A stretch of DNA of 64,000 nucleotides from an endosymbiont of Escarpia spicata. Its GTDB lineage: Bacteria; Pseudomonadota; Gammaproteobacteria; Chromatiales; Chromatiaceae. The stretch is taken from positions 62,001-126,000 of the forward strand of contig QFXE01000005.1 in the NCBI GenBank assembly GCA_003349915.1, read 5' to 3'. Shown here piece after piece: positions 43,337-51,241 of the stretch. The translations under genes were made by a program, and so were the position numbers. Each line of letters begins with the position of its first letter. Position 1 is the first letter of the stretch. The notes beneath the pieces were generated by a model. It was given only the letters and a program-made list of their open reading frames with translations. It searched no databases and was not told where the DNA came from.

Positions 43337-44413
43337 ATGGAATCCATCGAGTCTGAAATCCAACCGTTGCTGGATCTCTTTGCTGGCCAACCCTATATCC
43401 AGTCAGCCCTGGTGGTGATGCTTACCCTCATGCTGGCCAAGCTTATCACCTGGTTCGTACTCGGCATCTTCCAACGTTTGACCAAGCTCACTACTGCACG
43501 GCTGGATGACGTCATCGTGCAGGCGCTCTATACCCCAATCTTCTACACCATCATCATGGTGGGCTTCTCCATTGCAGATCACTTGCTGCCGGTCAGCCAG
43601 GAACTGCAGGATACAGTCATCGCCATCCTGCGATCGATCGGCATCTTCGTCTGGATGCGATTCTTCATCACGATCTCCAAAGCCAGCCTGAAAAGTCTGG
43701 CCACAGACAGCAACCGCTTACAATTCGTCCAGACCCAGACCCTGCCCCTGTTCCAGAATCTGGCACTGCTTGTCATCATCGCCATTGCGATCTACCTGAT
43801 CTTCGATGCCTGGCACATCGACATGAGCGCTTGGCTCGCCTCCGCCGGTATCGTCGGTATCGCCGTGGGTTTCGCCGCCAAGGACACTCTGTCGAACCTC
43901 TTTTCCGGCGTCTTCATCCTCGCCGACACACCCTACAAGATCGGCGATTACATCGTGCTCGACTCAGGGGAGCGCGGCGAGGTGACTCATATCGGCATCC
44001 GCAGCACCCGTATGTTGACCCGGGACGATGTGGAACTGACGATTCCCAACGCGGTAATGGGTAACTCCAAGGTAATCAACGAAACCGGTGGTCCTCACGA
44101 AAAATACCGCATCCGGATACCTGTGGGGGTCGCCTATGGCTCGGACATCGATCAGGTAAGGGCGCTGCTGATGGGGATTGCCATCGATTCCCAGAGTGTC
44201 TGCGCAAACCCGGAGCCACGTGTCCGGTTCCGGGCTCTTGGAGCATCGAGCCTCGACTTTCAGCTGCTCTGTTGGATTGATGAACCGAGTCTGCGGGGCC
44301 GGGTAATCGACCAACTGCTAACTGAGATCTACAAGTGCTTCAATCGTGAAGGGGTTGAAATCCCCTACGCCAAGCAGGACGTCTACATCAAAGAGATGCC
44401 TGCCCGGAGTTGA
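43337..44413 (+). CDS. MscS-family mechanosensitive channel
   Basis: A 358-residue membrane protein with N-terminal helices (about 20-45, 65-80, 90-110, 130-155), the pore-lining helix (WLASAGIVGIAVGFAAKDTLSNLFSGVFIL) and the β-domain (YIVLDSGERGEVTHIGIRSTRMLTRDDVELTIPNAVMGNSKVIN). It is a likely tension-gated osmotic safety valve. GGA lies 7 nt upstream of the ATG. It ends 5 bp before cobO. Confidence 0.92.
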   Translation: MESIESEIQPLLDLFAGQPYIQSALVVMLTLMLAKLITWFVLGIFQRLTKLTTARLDDVIVQALYTPIFYTIIMVGFSIADHLLPVSQELQDTVIAILRSIGIFVWMRFFITISKASLKSLATDSNRLQFVQTQTLPLFQNLALLVIIAIAIYLIFDAWHIDMSAWLASAGIVGIAVGFAAKDTLSNLFSGVFILADTPYKIGDYIVLDSGERGEVTHIGIRSTRMLTRDDVELTIPNAVMGNSKVINETGGPHEKYRIRIPVGVAYGSDIDQVRALLMGIAIDSQSVCANPEPRVRFRALGASSLDFQLLCWIDEPSLRGRVIDQLLTEIYKCFNREGVEIPYAKQDVYIKEMPARS

Positions 44414-44418
44414 TTTTG

Positions 44419-44955
44419 ATGAAGCCCAGGGAAAAATGTCACGGTATCACCCTGGTGAATACCGGCGAGGGCAAAGGCAAATCATCCAGCGCCTTCGGTG
44501 TGGTCTTCCGTGCCGCCGGCTGGGGCATGAAGGTCTGCGTGATCCAATACATCAAGGGAAATTGGAAGACCGGAGAACAGCAGGCCGCTTTGCGTTTCGA
44601 CAATATCGAATGGCACGCCCTCGGGGATGGATTCACCTGGGATACAGAAAACCCTGAGCAGGATCGCAAGACCAGCCGGGAGATCTGGGCCTTCAGCCAG
44701 GAGAAGATTCGCAGTGGTAAGTTCGATCTGGTAGTGCTCGATGAGATCAACTACTGCTGCAACTACGGCTGGATCGGCGGAGCGGAGATCGCCGACTTCA
44801 TCCGCGAGCATAAACCGGCCTGGATGCACCTGATACTCACCGGCAGAAACGCGCCGCCTGAGCTGATCGAGGTAGCAGATACCGCCACCAGCATGACCCC
44901 GTTAAAACATGCCTTCGATAACGGCATAGAGGCGGAACAGGGCATGGAGTTTTGA
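44419..44955 (+). CDS. cobO: Cob(I)alamin/corrinoid adenosyltransferase CobO/BtuR
   Basis: A 178-residue enzyme adding the adenosyl ligand to corrinoids. The P-loop is NTGEGKGKSSSAFGVVFRA; KVCVIQYIKGNWKTGE, DLVVLDEINYCC and LILTGRNAPPELIEVADTATSM are family blocks. The ATG at 44419 is chosen within a slightly longer frame. Forms a cobalamin group with cobU and the cobT remnant. Confidence 0.94.
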   Translation: MKPREKCHGITLVNTGEGKGKSSSAFGVVFRAAGWGMKVCVIQYIKGNWKTGEQQAALRFDNIEWHALGDGFTWDTENPEQDRKTSREIWAFSQEKIRSGKFDLVVLDEINYCCNYGWIGGAEIADFIREHKPAWMHLILTGRNAPPELIEVADTATSMTPLKHAFDNGIEAEQGMEF

Positions 44956-44985
44956 CCGTTATACTAAATTGCCACCCCCTGTTTT

Positions 44986-45068
44986 CTGTAGGAACGCCGC
45001 CTCGGCGCGAATTGACATTGCGGCAGTGCACCGATGCCTTTTCGCCGCGAGGGCGCGGCTCCTACAGG
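44986..45068. repeat. REP-like palindrome, family A copy 2
   Basis: CTGTAGGAACGCCGC... at one end and ...GCGCGGCTCCTACAG at the other, between cobO and cobU. The inner TTTTCGCCGCGAGGGCGCGG sequence recurs at 51129-51205. Confidence 0.8.
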
Positions 45069-45082
45069 CGTAAAAATCCCAA

Positions 45083-45592
45083 ATGAAAACACTGATTCTC
45101 GGCGGCGTGCGCTCCGGTAAAAGCCGGTTGGCGCAACAGTATGCACTTGACTCAGGACTGCCGGTCTCCTACATCGCCACCGCCCGCGCGGAGGACGATG
45201 AGATGCATCAGCGCATCGAACAGCACCGCAACCACCGTCCCGCTGACTGGTTATTGATGGAGGAACCGCTGGCCCTGGCGGAGACACTGCAAAACCACGC
45301 TGCACCCTCCCGCTGCCTGCTGGTGGAGTGTCTGACCCTCTGGCTGAGCAATCTTCTGCTGCATGATGATACACAACGGCTGGCACGAGAGAAGGCCGCG
45401 CTGTTAGCACTACTGCCGACCCTGCCTGGAGAGATAATCCTGGTGACCAACGAGACAGGGCTGGGGGTGGTACCCATGGGCGAGTTGAGCCGGCGTTTCT
45501 GCGATGAGGCGGGCATGCTGCATCAGGCAATCGCACAATGTAGTGACCGGGTGGTGCTCACCGTCGCAGGCCTGCCTCATGTTCTAAAATAA
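45083..45592 (+). CDS. cobU: Adenosylcobinamide kinase / guanylyltransferase
   Basis: A 169-residue enzyme phosphorylating and guanylylating adenosylcobinamide. The P-loop is LGGVRSGKSRLAQQ; VSYIATARAEDDEMHQRIEQHR (with the active-site His region), VECLTLWLSNLL and TNETGLGVVPM are conserved. Full length and intact. Confidence 0.95.
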   Translation: MKTLILGGVRSGKSRLAQQYALDSGLPVSYIATARAEDDEMHQRIEQHRNHRPADWLLMEEPLALAETLQNHAAPSRCLLVECLTLWLSNLLLHDDTQRLAREKAALLALLPTLPGEIILVTNETGLGVVPMGELSRRFCDEAGMLHQAIAQCSDRVVLTVAGLPHVLK

Positions 45593-45606
45593 CCCGAATA
45601 GTTACA

Positions 45607-45641
45607 GCATGTAGGTTAAGGACGAACCGCATCCTACATGC
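45607..45641. repeat. Palindromic hairpin after cobU
   Basis: GCATGTAGG and CCTACATGC form a 9-bp stem around a 17-nt loop. It resembles the other GTAGG...CCTAC REP-type repeats. No U-tract. Confidence 0.6.
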
Positions 45642-45664
45642 TTGAATGATTGGCAAAACAGACA

Positions 45665-45871
45665 ATGAAACAGGAATATTCTGATTGGGTTTGCGCCCCT
45701 GCTGCAAAACTGGATGTGACTGCCCAAGAGGCCGCCGAAGCAAGACAGGTCCAACTGACCAAACCACCCGGCGCACTGGGTCAGCTGGAGACCATCGCCA
45801 TCCGCCTGGCCGGTCTGCAAGGTTGCGTCTGCCCAACCTCTGCCGACTACGCGAATTCTGGGGACACATGA
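45665..45871 (+). pseudogene. cobT: cobT 5' fragment (nicotinate-nucleotide--DMB phosphoribosyltransferase)
   Basis: The first 53 codons match the CobT N-terminus: [28 protein letters not shown] is the family signature. Homology ends at about 45822, where a normal CobT would continue toward its AGDHGV motif. Instead the sequence switches to the NACHT gene in another frame and stops at 45871. At least 80% of the gene, including the catalytic part, is missing. It follows cobU as expected for a cobalamin operon. Confidence 0.88.
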
Positions 45872-47865
45872 CATGCCGGAAGGACAACGGTGACTGGACC
45901 CGCGCCCAACTTGAGACAGCCCTCTGCGACTGGCTCGACAAGAAAAAACCGGATGGCCTGACTTCAGCCCTCTTTCTGGAGCATCTGAAACGGGGTAACT
46001 GCCTGCTGATCATCGACGGTTTTGATGAAGTCCCACCAAGCCGTAAGTACGACGGCCACATCGAATACCCCCGCGCCGCCCTGCTCTCCGGCCTGAAGAA
46101 GGCGCTGCCTCACTGGATCGAAACCGGCAACCGCATCCTGCTCACCAGCCGCCCCTACGGCCTGAGTCCGGGTGAGCGTCAGGGGCTGGGCCTTGCAGAG
46201 AGCGAACTCTCCTCCCTCACCGGTGACCTGCAACGGCTCTTCGTTCAACGCTGGTTCCATGCAGCGGACAGGGAGAAAGGCACAATGAAGGCCGAGGGGC
46301 TGTTGCAACAACTCGACGCCCGCCCCGACCTTAACGAGTTTCGTACCAACCCCATGCTGCTGACCGCCCTCTGCGTGAAGTATGACGAAGGGAGCAGGCT
46401 GCCGAAAGATATTCACGATCTCTACAGCGCGGTGATAAACCAGGTACTGCACAACCGCTATCTTGACCGGGCGCATGAGGTGGCGAAGGTGCGGCGGCGA
46501 CTGGGGGTCATCGCCTGGGAGATGCACAGCGGCGATCTGGCAGGAAAACAACGCAGCGTACCCGACGCAGAGATCCACGAAGAGGAGATCGAGGGGGTAT
46601 TGATAGACTATGCCCGTTCCAAACCCCACGATGAGGGCGGTGAGGACGAGGCGGCGGACAAGCGGGAAGACCTGCTCTCGCGCTCCGGTCTGTTACTGCC
46701 GACAGAAAACAACCAGGCGGAGTTCTACCACCTCAGCTTCCAGGATTTCCTCGCAGCAGAGCGTTTTGTCCGTTCTGGGCAATCGGTGGAGAATCTGGTC
46801 GCCTCCCATGCGGGCACATCCCAGTGGCGACAGACCCTGCTGTTTCTCTTTGCGCGGCTCACCAGCCGGGAGGATCTGGATACCGCCCTGGAGCGTTTCT
46901 CGGTACTGGGGGATTATCTTGACCGGGATTCAATGGGCCAAAACCCGCGTCCCGCCATTCTGTTGGGCGACTGTTTGGAAATTGCACAGGCACGAGGAGA
47001 GATAGGCGAGTGGAGCAGGATCTATCGCCAGGCATGTTATGCCGCACTGGAAGTGGTAGAGAACCCGGGACATCGTGAAGCACTGTTTCGCGCCTTGGGA
47101 GCAGCCGGTCTCGATGATCGCCCCGGTGTGGGGCTGGATGAAAACGACCTGCCCGATATCGACTGGCAGGAGATCACGCCGGGTGAGGTGGTCCTGGATG
47201 ATGATGACAGCACTTTCCCGGTGGACAGCTTCTATCTTGCCCGCTACCCCGTCACCAACGCCCAGTTCCAGGCCTTTATCGATGATGACAAGGGGTATAA
47301 AAATCCTGAGTGGTGGGCAGACCTGGAGGTGGAACCGGACAAACCTTTGTCCTCACGATGGAAGGAAGACAACCATCCCCGCGAAACGGTCTCCTGGTAC
47401 GAGGCGATGGCCTTCTGTGCCTAGCTATCCAACCGGCTGGGTTACCGGGTGAGTCCACCGACAGAGTGGCAGTGGCAGCAGGCCGCCACCAGCGGCAATC
47501 CGGGTCAGGACTACCCTTGGGGTTCGGAGTACGAAAGCGGGCGTGCCAATATTGATGAGACTGTAAGAGGTGCAGGTTCTCACTATCTGCGCCGAACCAC
47601 AGCCGTGGGTATCTATCCGCAGGGTAATTCTGTGCAAGATATATCGGATCTTGCGGGAAACGTTTGGGAGTGGTGTCTGAATGAGCGAGGTGAACCAGCC
47701 AATGTACAGGCTAGCGGCACGGAACGTCGCGTGCTGCGCGGCGGGTCCTGGTTCGGCCTTCGAGGCCGCGCCCGTGCGTCGATCCGCCGCTACCACGTAC
47801 CGGCCAGCCGTTCCAGCCGCCTGGGTTTTCGGTTGAGTTGTTCGTCCCCCATCAGGAAAAACTGA
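45823..47865 (+). pseudogene. NACHT NTPase / FGE-sulfatase (SUMF1) fusion, DGR target, truncated and amber-interrupted
   Basis: One reading frame from the cobT junction to TGA at 47863, broken only by TAG at 47422-47424. The N-terminal part is a NACHT domain from just after Walker [12 protein letters not shown], Walker B CLLIIDGFDEVP, ILLTSRPYGL, LNEFRTNPMLLTALC; the P-loop is absent. The C-terminal part is a formylglycine-generating-enzyme/C-type-lectin fold (VDSFYLARYPVTNAQFQAFI, LAGNVWEWCLNE, VLRGGSW, GFRLSCS). TAG occupies the Trp of the family FCxWL motif, so TGG to TAG is the simplest change. The final 129 bp is the DGR variable repeat. STAND NTPases with hypervariable lectin ends are known DGR targets, thought to sense ligands. 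As it stands the gene cannot make a complete protein. Confidence 0.85.
47725..47853 (+). repeat. DGR variable repeat (VR)
   Basis: A 129-bp segment at the 3' end of the FGE-sulfatase domain, in frame from Arg-Arg-Val-Leu-Arg-Gly-Gly-Ser-Trp to Pro-Ile. It aligns without gaps to 48033-48161 (offset 308). There are 23 mismatches, and every one lies opposite an adenine in the downstream copy; the other 97 positions are identical. Typical replaced codons are AAC to CGC, GGC, TCC, TAC or CAC. Confidence 0.93.
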
Positions 47866-47912
47866 TCGCTGCTGTACTGAACACTGAATCACTGATTTTC
47901 TGTTCACTGATC

Positions 47913-47928
47913 CGCCGCGATAGCGGCG
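47913..47928. other. Hairpin between VR and TR
   Basis: A 6-bp stem CGCCGC/GCGGCG closing a GATA loop, 59 bp after the VR. DGR target sites can carry hairpins with G-purine-N-A tetraloops just 3' of the VR; this one fits the loop but is farther away. Confidence 0.4.
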
Positions 47929-48032
47929 ATGGCGCGCGAAGCGTGCCCGCCGATTTTTTTGCTTGATCATGGCCTACCCACAGCCGCATAATTCCAGGTG
48001 CTGGTACGCCAGTGGGGTCACCCGTGACGTTC

Positions 48033-48161
48033 CGACGCGTGCTGCGCGGCGGGTCCTGGATCAACAATCAAGACAACGCCCGTGCGTCGATCCGCAACAA
48101 CAACGAACCGGACAACCGTAACAACAACCTGGGTTTTCGGTTGAGTTGTTCGTCCCACATC
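48033..48161 (+). repeat. DGR template repeat (TR)
   Basis: The 129-bp partner of the VR, non-coding in context and rich in AAC codons when read in the target frame (32 adenines, 23 of which differ in the VR). It lies 179 bp downstream of the VR in the same orientation, as in standard DGR cassettes, where the TR RNA is copied by an adenine-error-prone reverse transcriptase. No reverse transcriptase gene follows. Confidence 0.92.
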
Positions 48162-48288
48162 GCCCCTGTTCTTCCTATTGCCGGTACTGCCTGCCGATCA
48201 CGATTTGCAGGCCGAGGCGAAGAACGGATTGATGGCGCGGGATGGTCCCGTCCGCACGGTAACGATATCGTCGGGCATATATAAAATT

Positions 48289-49145
48289 GGAGTTTGGGGT
48301 CAGAGTAAAAACTCTCCTTTAGCACTTTTTTCATTCTTGCTATTTTTAGGCGTTGGTCCCCTTTTGCAAGGGGTGACGCGTCGTCCCGTCAGTTCTTCAA
48401 TTTCGGCCTTAAAGCGATCCTTTCCTAATGCCATCCCCATATTGGTGCTATCCCGTATCTTCTGAAATTGCTCAGCATCATGATGTCCCTTGAAGAAGCC
48501 ACGATAACGCTCAGCACGCTGTTGGTCAGTTTTTCCAAGCCTTAACCACTCTGCATGGGCTGTTCTCAAACTTGATGGTCTGTTTAAGCCGTTTGCATGG
48601 TAGCTTGACCAGTGATATTCAGCAGGATTGTCAACCATGCCCGCACGGACCGGATTGAGTTCGATGTATCGTTGGCAGATCAGTAAGTAGTTTTCAGCAT
48701 CAACGACACATGATTTGAAACGACCTTCCCAGAGGGTTCCTGAACGCTTGTATAAGTGGTTGAAGTGGCGCACATAGTGACGGCCAATGAACTGCATCAT
48801 TTTAGAGATGCTGTCGTGGGATTTAGGGGTGGCGAGCAGGTGAACATGATTGGTCATAAAAACCCAGGCATGAATGGCAACTGAATATTTTTCAGCTGCT
48901 TCATGCAGCCAGTGGGCATAGGCGGCAAAATCATCAGGTACAGCGAAACAAGCCTGCCGATTATTCCCTCGCTGGATAATATGTTGCGGTATGTTCGGCG
49001 GAGATAGCCGAGGTAGTCTGGCCATTTCGATCTTCCTTGATCTGGGACTGTTTTGGTTATGGTTTGTCTGTCTCAGGTTAACATGCAGATGCTGCGTTTC
49101 TGAAGTTTTTACTCTGACCCTAAAACTCCCTGACCCTAAACTCCC
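48289..49145. mobile_element. RAYT/IS200-like transposase element with inverted ends
   Basis: The left end GGAGTTTGGGGTCAGAGTAA (continuing AAACT, 48289-48313) is inverted at 49104-49129 with one mismatch. A second partial copy follows at 49128-49145. The unit encloses a single Y1-type transposase gene. It is inserted 127 bp after the DGR template repeat. Confidence 0.75.
48300..49025 (-). CDS. REP-associated tyrosine transposase (RAYT, Y1_Tnp family)
   Basis: A 241-residue protein with the HUH signature MTNHVHLLATP and the conserved MARLPRLSPPNIPQHIIQRGNNRQ N-terminus, WEGRFKSCVVDAENYLLICQRYIELNPVRAGMV and EYHWSSY blocks. The single catalytic Tyr is expected in the QRYIELNPVRAG helix. Such transposases are linked to REP palindromes, abundant in this window. 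The C-terminus runs into the left inverted end of the element. Confidence 0.92.
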   Translation of the reverse strand: MARLPRLSPPNIPQHIIQRGNNRQACFAVPDDFAAYAHWLHEAAEKYSVAIHAWVFMTNHVHLLATPKSHDSISKMMQFIGRHYVRHFNHLYKRSGTLWEGRFKSCVVDAENYLLICQRYIELNPVRAGMVDNPAEYHWSSYHANGLNRPSSLRTAHAEWLRLGKTDQQRAERYRGFFKGHHDAEQFQKIRDSTNMGMALGKDRFKAEIEELTGRRVTPCKRGPTPKNSKNEKSAKGEFLL

Positions 49146-49190
49146 GAATGATCAGGAGTGTCGCAAGCAACGCTGGATCAGCCAACCCAA

Positions 49191-51068
49191 TCAAGGCCCG
49201 GCCGCAGCACCGACCAAATCCAGCACGCTCTCACCGGAGAGGCCATCGAGTGCCACGTGGGTACCCCTAGTGTAATTAGGAAGTTCCGCAATGGCATTTT
49301 CGAGTCTTGTGGTGATATCCGCAACACTCAACGCCAAGGCAGCCACAACATTCGCTTCCGATATGGTGGGATCCTGTAGCAGGATACGTGTGCAAATCTC
49401 CTGATAACGTGCGGTGTCCCCCTTTGTCGCCAATATGAGTGCCCATTGAACCCATACGCTGGCGGCCGATTGCCTGTACTCACGGATGACCGCTGGCTGC
49501 CCGGCAGCCGGGAGTGCCAGGATCTCATCCATGGTGTATTGCAACTGGCGGGTACGAGCCCGAGCCTCGAACTCAAGCACCCGCTGGTGGGTGATGCCTC
49601 CAGATGCTGCGTCATCGGCAGCGTGAGTCAGTTCATGGATGACCAGTGACCGCGAGTCGATATCCGCAACGTTCAGGTTGGTCGGTAGATAGAGCGTATC
49701 CCCCTTTGCCTGATCGGTCCTGCCTACTGATGAGTAGAAGGCAGCAGAACCGTCACCTGAGCTGATACGCCGGTAGGCGCGAGGAATCAGCGCATCAACC
49801 TTTATTTGACCGCTTCTGATCTGCCCCGTGGTGGCGTGACCTGCCTTCCTGGCGATGACATAGACGATCCCGGCCATCACCTTGTCGCCGGAACTGCTGT
49901 CGGAGGCCGCATTCAACATCGCGCCCAATACCTCCAGAGCGGGAATAGTGTGCATCTGCATGTAGGCAATCAGTGCAGCCGCCTGTGTTTGGAACTGTGG
50001 ACCCGCGTGCTGCAGGATCTCTCTGGTTGCCGCCGCATCGACCTCAGCCAATAAGGCCAGTCCACGTTCAAGATCGAAACCCAATGTGGTGACGGCGTCC
50101 CACAACTGCAGCATGATCGCATCCGGTATCTGTTCGCGCCCGATATCACGAGCATGCTGGCGGTTGGCATCGGTGATCGTGGTGATCACGATTGAGAGGG
50201 CACCCGACCTGTGCGCCTGAAGCAGCGGGACGTTGACCGGGTTGAGCATTGCTGCCGTCAAGAGTCGTTCCGCATTGGTAACCGAACCTCTAACCCGCAG
50301 TGCATAGATACGCAGTGCATTGAGTTCGTTGTCCGTCAGCGCGCCGTCTCCGACAAAGCGCTTTATACGCCTGAAGAAGCCTGCCGTGATACCGCTACCG
50401 ACTCGAAACAGATAGTTACCGGTAGGCACGTTTGCCGCATCGAGCTCAATCTCCCGTTGGATCATGGAAGAGCGTTGCAGGCCTCCAGTCCCACGGTTCT
50501 GTTGCACTACATGAGTCAACTCATGGGCCAGCAAGTGCTTTCCGGTAGTCGTCCCGGGGTTGTATTTTCCTGAATTGAAATAGATGTCTTTCCCGTGGGT
50601 AAATGCCTGGGCACCGACAGCCCTGTTCAAGCTGGCGGATTCATTGTCGGTGTGGACCCGCACTCCACTGAAATCGAATCCGATCGACTGCGACATCTCC
50701 GTATGAGTTCGTTTTGGCAGTCTACTGCCGTTTCCCTTAGAAGATATCAATCTGGCTGCCATGCCGGCTGGCACGGAAGGTGCGGCGACCCGGTGGCTGG
50801 CCCGCCGTTGTATGGTAAAAAAACCCGGCAGCTGTGGCGAAGAGGCGTGCACAGAACGCTGAACAACCGCAGTGGCGACGCTATCGGCTTCCTTCTCATA
50901 CTGATCGCCGGGCTGTCCGATCGCCAGCTTTGCCTGAAAGAAAGCGCCCTGCTGAAATCTTTGCCCCGATGCCTTGCCAACATAAGAGAAAAAAGGTTGC
51001 TCTTTCCTGTCTATGCCCTGAGTTACGCGGCGTCTGTGCGGCCGATAGGCGCTAATATCCCTGTTCAT
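49191..51068 (-). CDS. eCIS-core (DUF4157) domain protein, tandem copy 1
   Basis: A 625-residue protein. The N-terminal 110 residues are variable and basic. The DUF4157 domain (about 123-196) has MSQSIGFDFSGVRVHTDNES, LNRAVGAQAFTHGKDIYFNSG and the zinc motif HELTHVVQQ. The C-terminal half has a second HExxH in VIHELTHAADDAA (about 489). DUF4157 marks many cargo proteins of extracellular contractile injection systems and some toxins; the C-terminal part is unrecognised and could be an effector. It is followed upstream by a near-identical copy at 51242-53119. Confidence 0.8.
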   Translation of the reverse strand: MNRDISAYRPHRRRVTQGIDRKEQPFFSYVGKASGQRFQQGAFFQAKLAIGQPGDQYEKEADSVATAVVQRSVHASSPQLPGFFTIQRRASHRVAAPSVPAGMAARLISSKGNGSRLPKRTHTEMSQSIGFDFSGVRVHTDNESASLNRAVGAQAFTHGKDIYFNSGKYNPGTTTGKHLLAHELTHVVQQNRGTGGLQRSSMIQREIELDAANVPTGNYLFRVGSGITAGFFRRIKRFVGDGALTDNELNALRIYALRVRGSVTNAERLLTAAMLNPVNVPLLQAHRSGALSIVITTITDANRQHARDIGREQIPDAIMLQLWDAVTTLGFDLERGLALLAEVDAAATREILQHAGPQFQTQAAALIAYMQMHTIPALEVLGAMLNAASDSSSGDKVMAGIVYVIARKAGHATTGQIRSGQIKVDALIPRAYRRISSGDGSAAFYSSVGRTDQAKGDTLYLPTNLNVADIDSRSLVIHELTHAADDAASGGITHQRVLEFEARARTRQLQYTMDEILALPAAGQPAVIREYRQSAASVWVQWALILATKGDTARYQEICTRILLQDPTISEANVVAALALSVADITTRLENAIAELPNYTRGTHVALDGLSGESVLDLVGAAAGP

Positions 51069-51128
51069 GATGTCCGTGTTTTGTTCAGATCCTTCTTAAA
51101 ATGTAGACCAACCGTCACTGAACTGCCC

Positions 51129-51205
51129 ACAGGAGCGCCGCCCAGGCGCGATCCAACGCTGTGGTGAAATACCGACACCTTTTCGCCGCGAGGGCGCGGT
51201 TCCTC
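51129..51205. repeat. REP-like palindrome, family A copy 3
   Basis: AGGAGCGCCGCCCAGGCGCGA and TTTTCGCCGCGAGGGCGCGG elements, in the gap between the two DUF4157 genes. Confidence 0.7.
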
Positions 51206-51241
51206 TTCGCAGCAAGCTGTGGGGAGTCACACCTATGGCGC

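Noticed and set aside
45607-45641. Hairpin after cobU as intrinsic terminator
   Set aside because: No T-tract follows and the loop is 17 nt; it fits the GTAGG...CCTAC repeat type better.
47422-47424. Amber codon as genetic recoding (pyrrolysine or suppressor) in the NACHT-FGE gene
   Set aside because: Other genes in the window end in TAG normally, the replaced residue is a Trp one base away, and the gene is also truncated at its 5' end. Pseudogenisation is the simpler reading.
47725-48161. Ordinary tandem gene duplication to explain the repeated segment
   Set aside because: Drift would scatter changes over all bases; here every change is opposite an adenine in one copy.
48012-48284. Open frame over the template repeat as a gene
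   Set aside because: It is open only because the TR copies coding sequence. It has no ribosome site and no domain beyond the VR-like segment.
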